A DNA stretch of 10,300 nucleotides, taken from positions 1 to 10,300 of the forward strand of contig CAYVQU010000181.1 in NCBI GenBank assembly GCA_964453155.1, in the 5' to 3' direction. The notes under the pieces were generated by a model. That model ran no database searches, had not been told where the DNA came from, and worked only from the letters and a program-made list of their open reading frames with translations. Origin of the DNA: CAYVQU01 sp964453155. GTDB taxonomy: Bacteria > Chloroflexota > Anaerolineae > Anaerolineales > UBA11858. This document shows positions 4,498 to 10,300 of the stretch, in pieces. Positions within the stretch are counted from its first letter, which is position 1, and each line of letters begins with the position of its first letter. The translations under genes were made by a program, and so were the position numbers.

Positions 4498-5178
4498 ATG
4501 AGTGCGCGAATTCTTGTAATTGAAGACGATGAAGGTATCCTAAAGTTATTACGTCGCGGCTTGGCCTATGAGGGCTACACTGTAGATGTGGCCACCGATG
4601 GTCAGACTGGATTGATTTCAGCCCGTGATACGCCTCCCGATCTGGTTATTCTAGACTTGATGCTCCCAGGGATCGATGGTCTTGAGGTTTGTCGCCGCCT
4701 ACGGGCGGGAGGGGATGTGCCCATATTAATGTTGACAGCCAAAGACGGGGTGTCAGATCGGGTTTTGGGGTTGGATATGGGGGCGGATGACTATATGACC
4801 AAGCCTTTTGTGCTTGATGAAGTGTTGGCGCGGATTCGAGCCTTGTTACGCCGCTCACAGCCGACCAGTCGTCCTAAAGTGATGCGATTTGCAGATCTTT
4901 CTCTCGACACCGGTACCCGCCAGGCTATGCGGGGTGACCAGGTTATTTCCCTGACGGCCAAAGAATACGAGTTATTAGAACTTTTTATGCGCCACCCGCG
5001 CCAAGTATTAACTCGTGATGTGATCTTCGACCGGGTCTGGGCTTATGATTTTGGGGGTGCATCGAATATCATCGAGGTTTACATCCGCTACTTGCGGCAA
5101 AAGCTCGAGGCCAACGGTGAAGAACGATTGCTGCACACCGTACGCGGGGTAGGTTATGTTCTGCGCGAGCCAGATTGA
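4498..5178 (+). CDS. OmpR/PhoB-family two-component response regulator
   Basis: A 226-residue protein. The receiver domain (about 1-120) has the acidic pocket E9-D10-D11, the phospho-acceptor D53 in LVILDLMLPG, T80 and K102. The winged-helix DNA-binding domain (about 127-225) has LTAKEYELLELFMRHPRQVLTRD, the recognition-helix region NIIEVYIRYLRQKLE, and HTVRGVGYVL in the wing. The ATG at 4498 has GGAGG (4488-4492) five bases upstream. An in-frame start at 4417 lies before the promoter and adds non-family residues, so it is rejected. It resembles MprA/PrrA-like regulators, but the signal and targets cannot be read from sequence. Its partner is the kinase 171 bp downstream. Confidence 0.95.
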   Translation: MSARILVIEDDEGILKLLRRGLAYEGYTVDVATDGQTGLISARDTPPDLVILDLMLPGIDGLEVCRRLRAGGDVPILMLTAKDGVSDRVLGLDMGADDYMTKPFVLDEVLARIRALLRRSQPTSRPKVMRFADLSLDTGTRQAMRGDQVISLTAKEYELLELFMRHPRQVLTRDVIFDRVWAYDFGGASNIIEVYIRYLRQKLEANGEERLLHTVRGVGYVLREPD

Positions 5179-5212
5179 GGCTTTGTCAGCAACCAAGTGC
5201 AATCTCTCTTCG

Positions 5213-5255
5213 GAAACCAGGAAATCGGGAAATTTTTCCATGCCTTCCTGGTTTC
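5213..5255 (+). terminator. Hairpin between response regulator and kinase, possible weak terminator
   Basis: GAAACCAGGAA (5213-5223) pairs perfectly with TTCCTGGTTTC (5245-5255), and the loop has an inner GGAAA/TTTCC stem. The downstream bases TTGATTATTTTC are T-rich but interrupted. It may end part of the regulator transcript and lower kinase expression, or protect the mRNA end. Confidence 0.5.
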
Positions 5256-5349
5256 TTGATTATTTTCTAGCGCCCTGCTCAAATCGTCCTTATCATGAGC
5301 TTCATAACTAAAAAAATCGGCGTCCATCCGCGGTTCAAATAACTAATAT

Positions 5350-6732
5350 ATGTCTTTACGAGCACGATTAACTCTTCTGTATTCATCATTAGTTGGAGGG
5401 ATATTATTATTATTTGGATTCGTGGTTAATCAATTGGTCGGGGTGATCCTGATCGACCAGATCGATAATATCCTGGCGCAAACGGCCCAAGAACTCATTC
5501 CACTGACTCAATCTACTGCTGTTGGGGAGCTAGAATTGTTGCCAATCCCAACTTTGGATTTGGCGACCAATGTTTATTACCAACTTTGGCACCGTGATGG
5601 TCGCCTGATTGATGAGTCTCCCGACTTAAGAGGGTTGCAGCAACCCTTGGATCCCCTCGCTCAGCAAGCATCGGAACCAATTTATCGGGATGTCTATCTA
5701 TCCAATGCGCATTTGCGAGTGTTGAGTGTGCCGCTTTCTATCGGGCCGCGCCCGGTAGGCACTTTTCAATTGGCGGCTAACCTGGCGGTTGTGGATGCCA
5801 CCCAGAAGAATCTGTTAACTATTCTCCTTTTGGGGACGATTGTTTCGGTGGGTATCGCCGCCCTGTCGGTTTCGATAACCACTTTTCAATCCTTGGCCCC
5901 CTTGGGACGCGTAACGCAAACGGCAACTCAAATTACCCGGGCCGATGATCTTTCTCAACGGATTCCCTATTCTGGCCCCGAGGCGGATGAAATTGGCCAA
6001 CTGATTACGGCCTTTAATGAAACCCTCAGCCGGTTGGAAAACCTGTTCCACTCACAGCGCCGATTTGTGGCGGATGTCGGGCACGAATTGCGCACCCCTC
6101 TGACCGTGATCAAGGGGAATGTGGACTTGATGCGAAAATTGGAATGCGGGGATGTTGATTCACTCGACAGCATTGATGCTGAAGTAGACCGCTTGAACCG
6201 GTTGGTAGGAGATTTACTCCTGCTGGCTCAAGCTGAATCAGGCCGCTTACCGCTGGACCAAAGTATTGTTGAATTGGATACGTTATTGCTAGAAGTTTTG
6301 GGCCAGACCCAGGTTTTGGCTGCTAATCGTTTGGATCTGCAACTTGGTGAAATTGATCAGGTTTTGGTCTGTGGAGATGGGGACCGGCTCAAGCAAGTCA
6401 TGATCAATTTGGTGGGAAATGCTATCAAATATACACCGGCTGGCGGACGCGTGATTGCTGGAATCGGTAAAAACGACGAACGGGCCTGGATTACAGTTGA
6501 GGACAACGGCCCGGGCATCCCAGCTGAAGATTTACCCCATATCTTTGAGCGATTTTACCGGACTGAAAAGTCGCGGACTCGCTCGAAAGACGGCAAAGGA
6601 TTTGGGTTAGGTCTATCGATCGCTTATTGGATTATTCGCCATCATGATGGGGAGATCGAAGTTGAATCGGAAGAAGGGGTCGGTACCAAATTTCGGGTCT
6701 GGCTACCCCTCGCGACGGAGAATTGTCGCTAA
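5350..6732 (+). CDS. HAMP-domain sensor histidine kinase
   Basis: A 460-residue membrane kinase. Membrane helix 1 is at about 13-35, an extracytoplasmic region without a recognised domain at about 36-154, helix 2 at about 155-178, HAMP at about 179-233, and the dimerisation/phospho-acceptor domain at 235-300 with H245 in ADVGHELRTPLTVIKG. The ATPase domain has the N box QVMINLVGNAIKYTP, G1 VEDNGPGIP (383-391), F box HIFERFYR and G2 GFGLGLSIAYWII. All kinase motifs are intact. It should phosphorylate the adjacent regulator at D53. The ATG at 5350 is fixed by an in-frame stop six bases upstream and by the typical MSLRARLTLLYSSL start, but no good ribosome binding site is visible. It faces the transglycosylase gene 32 bp away. 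Confidence 0.95.
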   Translation: MSLRARLTLLYSSLVGGILLLFGFVVNQLVGVILIDQIDNILAQTAQELIPLTQSTAVGELELLPIPTLDLATNVYYQLWHRDGRLIDESPDLRGLQQPLDPLAQQASEPIYRDVYLSNAHLRVLSVPLSIGPRPVGTFQLAANLAVVDATQKNLLTILLLGTIVSVGIAALSVSITTFQSLAPLGRVTQTATQITRADDLSQRIPYSGPEADEIGQLITAFNETLSRLENLFHSQRRFVADVGHELRTPLTVIKGNVDLMRKLECGDVDSLDSIDAEVDRLNRLVGDLLLLAQAESGRLPLDQSIVELDTLLLEVLGQTQVLAANRLDLQLGEIDQVLVCGDGDRLKQVMINLVGNAIKYTPAGGRVIAGIGKNDERAWITVEDNGPGIPAEDLPHIFERFYRTEKSRTRSKDGKGFGLGLSIAYWIIRHHDGEIEVESEEGVGTKFRVWLPLATENCR

Positions 6733-6764
6733 ATTCTCTTGGCTGGCTTAAAAAACGCTCGCTT

Positions 6765-7445
6765 TTACCGGGTTCCCAAATAGTTTCCCGCACTCACACA
6801 CAAACTGGCTCCACCGGCCCCCAACCATTCTTTGAGCCGAGCACTCGATTCTTTGCCCGCTTTGGCATCTTTGTAAATTCCGGTTCCCCAATAAGTATAG
6901 CGGATTGTTTCTGCAGGCCAGGCCGATTTAGGCCGCTTGGCACCGTTGATTCCGCCGTTATATCCGGCAAATGCCAATTGAATGCTCCCCCCGCCAGATT
7001 TAAGTGAATTCCGCAGATATGAAAGACCCCGTTTTGCATTTATCTTTGGTTTGTAGGGATTTTCGCCTTCTTGAAAATGATAGGGCATGACCTGAAACAA
7101 ACCCATCGCTCCCGCCCCTGAACGAGCCCGCGGGTGCCCGCAGGATTCAATTTGCATTACCGTCGCAACCAGATTTGGGTCAAGATCCCATTCAGCGCTC
7201 CAGGCGACGATTTGCGGCTCCCAATATTGGATTTCAGGGGTGAACAAAGGCGCAATTTGGCCGGTCCCACCAGTGAATGCGCTTGATGTCACCGTAATCT
7301 GGCTCAATATGCAGGCCATGATCAGGCTAACAATAATGACCGCGATGGGAGGCAGGGCGATGGTATCAAAAAGAAAACCCCCGGACTGACCTCCGGGGGC
7401 CTTCTTGGACACAGGGTTCTTTGCAGAAGGTTTAGAACGAGGCAT
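6765..7445 (-). CDS. Membrane-anchored SLT-type lytic transglycosylase
   Basis: A 226-residue protein. It has a basic cytoplasmic N-terminus (1-28), one membrane helix or uncleaved signal (about 29-50), a short linker, and a Slt70/MltC-like lysozyme-fold domain (about 70-215). The probable catalytic glutamate is E100 in VMQIESCGHP. The family motifs SGAGAMGLFQVMPYHF (109-124) and AFAGYNGG (158-165) follow, then a late Tyr-containing segment IRYTYW. Such enzymes cleave peptidoglycan between MurNAc and GlcNAc to give 1,6-anhydro ends, for wall turnover or to open the wall for large machines. No clear ribosome binding site precedes the ATG. It lies 93 bp after the unrecognised membrane protein on the same strand and may be co-transcribed with it. 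Confidence 0.9.
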   Translation of the reverse strand: MPRSKPSAKNPVSKKAPGGQSGGFLFDTIALPPIAVIIVSLIMACILSQITVTSSAFTGGTGQIAPLFTPEIQYWEPQIVAWSAEWDLDPNLVATVMQIESCGHPRARSGAGAMGLFQVMPYHFQEGENPYKPKINAKRGLSYLRNSLKSGGGSIQLAFAGYNGGINGAKRPKSAWPAETIRYTYWGTGIYKDAKAGKESSARLKEWLGAGGASLCVSAGNYLGTR

Positions 7446-7454
7446 TGTATTAGG

Positions 7455-7506
7455 TAAATTTCGGGCAGAAGTTTATGTACCAGGTTTAGATTAGAGCCGA
7501 AATTTA
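7455..7506. repeat. 10-bp inverted repeat upstream of the transglycosylase gene
   Basis: TAAATTTCGG (7455-7464) and CCGAAATTTA (7497-7506) are perfect reverse complements 32 bases apart, in the short gap between the two minus-strand genes. It could be an operator or an mRNA hairpin; no T tract supports termination. Confidence 0.45.
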
Positions 7507-7538
7507 TAAGGTCTTTTAATTGGATAGGGTTTCAAATA

Positions 7539-8327
7539 CTAAAACCGGTTTTGGCGGGAATTATCCCGATTTTGACTGCCCGAGAATGAAACCGGAGCAT
7601 AGGTGGGTTCAATTGGGGTGTATTCTGGCTCATCAGATTGTTGCGGCTCCCGATTATATTGGGGCTGGGGTTTGGGGGCCGAACGATAAGACGAAGTGCT
7701 CATGCCGCGGCGGACAGGGAGAGAGCGGTTGCCAAGTGATGGCAGTGATCGAGAGCGGTTCTGCCCATTGCTGCGGTTGTTCGCTGGTTTGCGTTGCGTT
7801 GGGCGAGCAGAACGATTGGTCGTTCGCCGTTTAGCATCTTGGCTGAACAGCCGATCGCCAGCAATTGAAATCGTACCGATAATCAAAACTCGGATTAACC
7901 AGACCATCACGGCCACAAAAATGGGCACAACTTTGAGTAAAGTAGCCCGAGCCACGACCGCATTCCCCAGGGTTTGGTGGTTAAGGATGGCGATCGAGAC
8001 GCCCCACCAGGTGAGCATGGCGTTCATCACCGCGGCCAGCATCCAGGCCCCAAAGAGATACCAAACCTCCGCTGGTTCGTCGGCACCCTGTTCAGGGGTG
8101 AACAACCGGGCGATTCCGGCAAAGTCGATGCCACAGAAGGCAATGGATAAAATCGTCGCCCAGCCGACGCCCAGAAACTTAAGATCGCCCAAGAGATCTG
8201 AAAGCGCAAAGTCGGTGGTGGAGTAGTTAAAGATCTCAAATGCCAAGAGGGCAGTTATGATCAGTAAGCCAAAGAGAAAACCGCGTTGCATTCGCAGTCG
8301 TCCAGAAAAGAATTTTGCATTTAACAT
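7539..8327 (-). CDS. Unrecognised four-helix membrane protein with basic disordered tail
   Basis: A 262-residue protein that I do not recognise. Four hydrophobic segments are visible at about 16-32, 51-68, 89-113 and 131-155. The motif YLFGAWMLAAVMNAMLTWWG (90-109) is striking. Residues 163-262 form a low-complexity tail rich in Arg, Ser, Asn, Gln and Pro, turning Tyr/Pro/Glu-rich near 231-245. The positive-inside rule puts both ends in the cytoplasm. The ATG at 8327 has a strong GGAGGAGG (8334-8341) six bases upstream; a longer frame to 8411 would run through a leader hairpin. The promoter carries two SOS-box-like dyads, so DNA damage control is plausible. A division inhibitor or a secretion-apparatus subunit are guesses only. 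Confidence 0.8.
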   Translation of the reverse strand: MLNAKFFSGRLRMQRGFLFGLLIITALLAFEIFNYSTTDFALSDLLGDLKFLGVGWATILSIAFCGIDFAGIARLFTPEQGADEPAEVWYLFGAWMLAAVMNAMLTWWGVSIAILNHQTLGNAVVARATLLKVVPIFVAVMVWLIRVLIIGTISIAGDRLFSQDAKRRTTNRSARPTQRKPANNRSNGQNRSRSLPSLGNRSLPVRRGMSTSSYRSAPKPQPQYNREPQQSDEPEYTPIEPTYAPVSFSGSQNRDNSRQNRF

Positions 8328-8364
8328 AATGAGCCTCCTCCAAAAGGAAAAACCAGGGTCTTGC

Positions 8365-8400
8365 GGGGAGCCGCTAAGCTTTTGGGCTGTGCGGCTCCCT
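8365..8400 (-). other. Hairpin in the 5' leader of the membrane protein gene
   Basis: Read on the minus strand, GGGAGCCGC pairs with GCGGCTCCC (8399-8391/8374-8366) around a loop of about 16 bases. It lies 24 bp upstream of the Shine-Dalgarno, and U-rich stretches follow only after a gap. It may stabilise the mRNA or tune translation. Confidence 0.55.
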
Positions 8401-8442
8401 GTAAGAACCAATTAGGGTGGATAAGGCAGGTACCTGAACAAA

Positions 8443-8458
8443 TAGAATATATGTTCTA
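8443..8458. promoter_or_regulatory. SOS-box-like dyad A
   Basis: TAGAATATATGTTCTA is a 16-bp near-perfect dyad, one pair off symmetry. It matches the Gram-positive LexA pattern GAAC-N4-GTTC at all but one base. It lies just downstream of the predicted transcription start of the minus-strand membrane protein gene. Confidence 0.6.
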
Positions 8459-8467
8459 ATAATTGTT

Positions 8468-8496
8468 AATATAGATCATTTGTTCTAAAAAGTCAA
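8468..8496 (-). promoter_or_regulatory. Sigma70 promoter of the membrane protein gene
   Basis: On the minus strand, TTGACT (8496-8491) and TATATT (8473-8468) each match the consensus at five of six bases and are separated by exactly 17 bp. The predicted start is near 8461, giving a leader of about 134 bases before the ATG at 8327. The spacer is almost wholly occupied by dyad B. Confidence 0.75.
8472..8487. promoter_or_regulatory. SOS-box-like dyad B inside the promoter spacer
   Basis: TAGATCATTTGTTCTA is a 16-bp imperfect dyad, sharing TAGA, TGTTCTA and the spacing of dyad A. The centre-to-centre distance to dyad A is 29 bp, close to three helical turns, so two dimers could bind on the same face. 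Occupancy would block RNA polymerase at the -35/-10 region. Confidence 0.6.
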
Positions 8497-8582
8497 GACC
8501 CAATTTCGCGCGACTTGCGTTGTGAAAGCGTTGCGGAAATTGAGGTAAAGATTGTGAGATATTGAGGGTATTGGGGGGGATA

Positions 8583-8623
8583 GTTTGATAGATTGTTGGT
8601 TACTAGCCAACAATCTATCAAAC
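8583..8623. repeat. 17-bp perfect inverted repeat after the hydrolase gene
   Basis: GTTTGATAGATTGTTGG (8583-8599) and CCAACAATCTATCAAAC (8607-8623) are exact reverse complements, with a seven-base gap between them (TTACTAG). It lies seven bases past the stop of the minus-strand hydrolase. No U tract follows on either strand, so it may be a terminator of unusual form, a 3' stability hairpin or a mobile repeat. Confidence 0.7.
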
Positions 8624-8630
8624 CAACCGG

Positions 8631-9749
8631 TTACGCTGTGAAGTAATCTTTTGGATACGGCCCCACTAACGGATTTTCATCTCGAACAGCCATGTAGACC
8701 GCGGTTTGGCCGGGGTAGTAGTAAATCCCATAGGAGGGACTCAGGATCAGCCCATCGTGTTCCGCATGGACGGTTCCCAGCGGTTTGCCCCACACATCCC
8801 GCATTTCGGCGATGGCGTCACCGGCTGTAACCAGATCGCCTGATTTGATCTGGTGAATCAAAATGCAAGCCTGATCAACGCGCAACGCCCGCGAACGCCG
8901 GACTTGAAAACCGGGATTGACGACTTTGATCCCCATGATGGGTTCCATTTCACCCGATAGCATCCCCGCCCAGCGGAGAACGTTGCGGGTGCCAACCACG
9001 GCGGCGTCTATGATGGCCTGATCTGGCATTAGGCCGCTGCCGAGCTCGACCGTGAAAGCTGGGACCCGTTTTAGGAGCAGCAACGCCCCCGAAGTCGAGC
9101 GATGGAGATTTTCATCGATGTATTTTTCAACCGGATATTCGGTGATGATCGTATGCCCAAAGGCTGCGATCATTTCCTCCAGTCGGGCTGAGAGCGTCTC
9201 GGCAGCGGTCTTGGTCTCAGCTTCGTCCGGACCGGGGCGGTACAAAACTCGATCACGAAACACAAACGGGATGGAATGGATGTAGGTGTTGTGATAGTCG
9301 ATTAGATAATCGGCGGTGGCCAGCATTTCATCGAAGAGATGGGCATAGACCTGTTCGAGTGCCGAGGGCGGCTGTTTTTCGGGGTCGCGGTCCTGCTTTG
9401 GCGGACGGCCATCCGGCCACAAACGGTTGGGGTCGGTGGTATCGTGATACGGAACGCGTTTTTCGGTTCGCAATCCGGCGGGATTCAGGCCTGGAATGGC
9501 GATGATCGTCCCTTTTAATTGCGAAACCAGTTCTTCCGTGATGAGTTTATAAATCACCAATGGACCGGCGTGCTCGCTGCCGTGAATGCCGCCGGTCAGC
9601 CAGAAGCAGGGGCCGTCTTCCTGACCTTGAGCGATAATGACGGGTAAGAATTCGATGTGCCCGGTAGGATGGGTAAGTAGGTCATACTGGCCGTACTGAA
9701 TCGTGCCGGGTTGCGATTGGGCGGTGCCGAGGGTTATCTGGGTAGGCAT
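8631..9749 (-). CDS. Succinylglutamate desuccinylase/aspartoacylase-family zinc hydrolase
   Basis: A 372-residue protein of the AstE/AspA (M14-like carboxypeptidase fold) family. Zinc ligands are H56 and E59 in LTGGIHGSEHAG (51-62) and H153 in LIDYHNTY (149-156). Substrate-binding motifs are NPAGLRTEKR (89-98) and DPNRLWP (106-112). The likely catalytic base is E235 in TVELGSG. A C-terminal beta domain (about 270-372) has a biotinyl-like stretch (SGDLVTAGDAIAEM). Members hydrolyse N-acyl amino acids or related amides; the substrate here cannot be told, and no arginine-catabolism genes are nearby. The ATG at 9749 is preferred over 9761, since GGAG (9759-9756) lies six bases before it and nothing suitable precedes 9761. 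Confidence 0.88.
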   Translation of the reverse strand: MPTQITLGTAQSQPGTIQYGQYDLLTHPTGHIEFLPVIIAQGQEDGPCFWLTGGIHGSEHAGPLVIYKLITEELVSQLKGTIIAIPGLNPAGLRTEKRVPYHDTTDPNRLWPDGRPPKQDRDPEKQPPSALEQVYAHLFDEMLATADYLIDYHNTYIHSIPFVFRDRVLYRPGPDEAETKTAAETLSARLEEMIAAFGHTIITEYPVEKYIDENLHRSTSGALLLLKRVPAFTVELGSGLMPDQAIIDAAVVGTRNVLRWAGMLSGEMEPIMGIKVVNPGFQVRRSRALRVDQACILIHQIKSGDLVTAGDAIAEMRDVWGKPLGTVHAEHDGLILSPSYGIYYYPGQTAVYMAVRDENPLVGPYPKDYFTA

Positions 9750-9810
9750 CTGCAGCTCCATGAAATCAACTTTGGTCGAAAGCCTGATTTTACCGCACTC
9801 ATGGCAACAG

Positions 9811-9841
9811 AAAACGCCAACTTTTTGAAAAGTTGGCGTTT
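9811..9841 (-). terminator. Intrinsic terminator after the pilin gene
   Basis: AAACGCCAACTTT (9812-9824) and AAAGTTGGCGTTT (9829-9841) form a 13-bp perfect stem with a tight loop. On the minus strand it is followed by TTTTCTGTT. It lies 21 bases beyond the pilin stop and separates that gene from the hydrolase. Confidence 0.85.
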
Positions 9842-9862
9842 GAGAACAAGGTTGTAATTGGT

Positions 9863-10243
9863 TTACCAGGGACCGTTTGGACAGTACCAGGGACCACCTT
9901 CAACATGGTAGGAAGTGCCGTTATGGGAAAATTCGTGCCCACTCGGGTTGAATGACCAGTTGACGACCCCGGTCCATCCTGGCCGGGCATCACAATAGGC
10001 TTGGCGAGCTTCTTGGCCAGTGGTTGGTCCGACCGGCGCTGGCGGTTCTGGTTCGGGTTCATTGGCTTGTTGGGTTTCACACTCCTGGCCTAAGCCAGAC
10101 AGAACCTGGCAGTAAACATTGCTAATGGAAGGGCCCAGCAATGACATTACAACAATCACAACCAGGCTGACCAAGACCATAATGAGGGCATATTCAACCA
10201 AGCCTTGACCCTTTTCGTGCAGTTGAGTAGATATTTTGTTCAT
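9863..10243 (-). CDS. Flp-type (class IVb) pilin with C-terminal extension
   Basis: A 126-residue protein. A short basic leader (1-12, ending KG) precedes QGLVEYALIMVLVSLVVIVVM. This is the Flp prepilin signature: cleavage after G12 leaves E at +5 and Y at +6 of the mature N-terminus, followed by one hydrophobic helix to about residue 36. Flp pilins usually end after 50-70 residues. Here a Pro/Glu linker (62-75) leads to an aromatic domain (77-126) with W90, W96, W119 and W126. Cysteines lie at 45, 55, 84 and 121. Flp pilins are assembled by the Tad apparatus outside the cell. No tad genes are in the window. A weak GAGATGA lies upstream of the ATG. Confidence 0.85.
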   Translation of the reverse strand: MNKISTQLHEKGQGLVEYALIMVLVSLVVIVVMSLLGPSISNVYCQVLSGLGQECETQQANEPEPEPPAPVGPTTGQEARQAYCDARPGWTGVVNWSFNPSGHEFSHNGTSYHVEGGPWYCPNGPW

Positions 10244-10300
10244 AATTTTGTGTCATCTCAAAAAGTAGCGGTAGAACAGAAAATTAACGAAAAACATAGG

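Noticed and set aside
6723..7007. Plus-strand frame overlapping the kinase end and the transglycosylase
   Set aside because: It is antisense to the conserved SLT domain and has no recognisable domain.
7520..8226. Plus-strand open frames opposite the membrane protein gene
   Set aside because: They are antisense shadows with low-complexity or unlikely composition and no ribosome sites.
8328..8411. Longer N-terminus for the membrane protein
   Set aside because: It would translate through the leader hairpin and the Shine-Dalgarno; GGAGGAGG before the ATG at 8327 decides the start.
9799..10080. Minus-strand open frame overlapping the pilin gene in another frame
   Set aside because: It is a Pro/Lys/Arg-rich shadow that runs through the terminator; the pilin frame has the clear Flp signature.
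1..10300. CRISPR array, transposase or integrase
   Set aside because: No regularly spaced direct repeats and no recombinase motifs were seen on either strand.

Overview
The window reads as a bacterial chromosome segment of moderate GC. The most likely source is a member of Chloroflexota, probably Anaerolineae-like. This rests on the layout (tuf, rpmG, tRNA-Trp, secE, nusG, rplK, rplA, rplJ, rplL), the zinc-type L33, the Flp-type pilin and the many extragenic palindromes. It is an inference from family resemblance, not a database result.

Bases 1-4280 hold a translation and transcription cluster, all on the + strand: the 3' end of tuf (EF-Tu), rpmG (L33), tRNA-Trp(CCA), secE, nusG, rplK (L11), rplA (L1), rplJ (L10) and rplL (L7/L12), closed by a clear intrinsic terminator. 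The non-coding RNA here is rich. Both rplK and rplA are preceded by a leader that copies the sequence words of the L1 stalk of 23S rRNA and ends directly on the Shine-Dalgarno sequence. rplJ is preceded by an L10-leader-type RNA followed by an intrinsic terminator with a competing antiterminator, and it then starts at a TTG codon. Each ribosomal protein pair (L11/L1 and L10/L12) thus appears to have its own feedback control. rpoBC does not follow rplL.

Bases 4281-6732 hold a two-component system on the + strand: an OmpR-type response regulator with a good extended -10 promoter, then a HAMP-containing sensor histidine kinase after a 171-bp gap with a hairpin.

Bases 6765-10243 hold four genes on the - strand. 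In reading order these are a Flp-type pilin with an unusual cysteine-containing C-terminal extension, an AstE/AspA-type M14-like zinc hydrolase, an unrecognised four-helix membrane protein with a basic disordered tail, and a membrane-anchored SLT-type lytic transglycosylase. The membrane protein gene has a near-consensus sigma70 promoter. One 16-bp SOS-box-like dyad lies between its -35 and -10, and a second lies just after the predicted transcription start, which suggests LexA-type repression.

The points most worth following up are the duplicated L1-stalk mimics, the L10 leader attenuator, and the apparently SOS-controlled membrane protein with the transglycosylase downstream of it.
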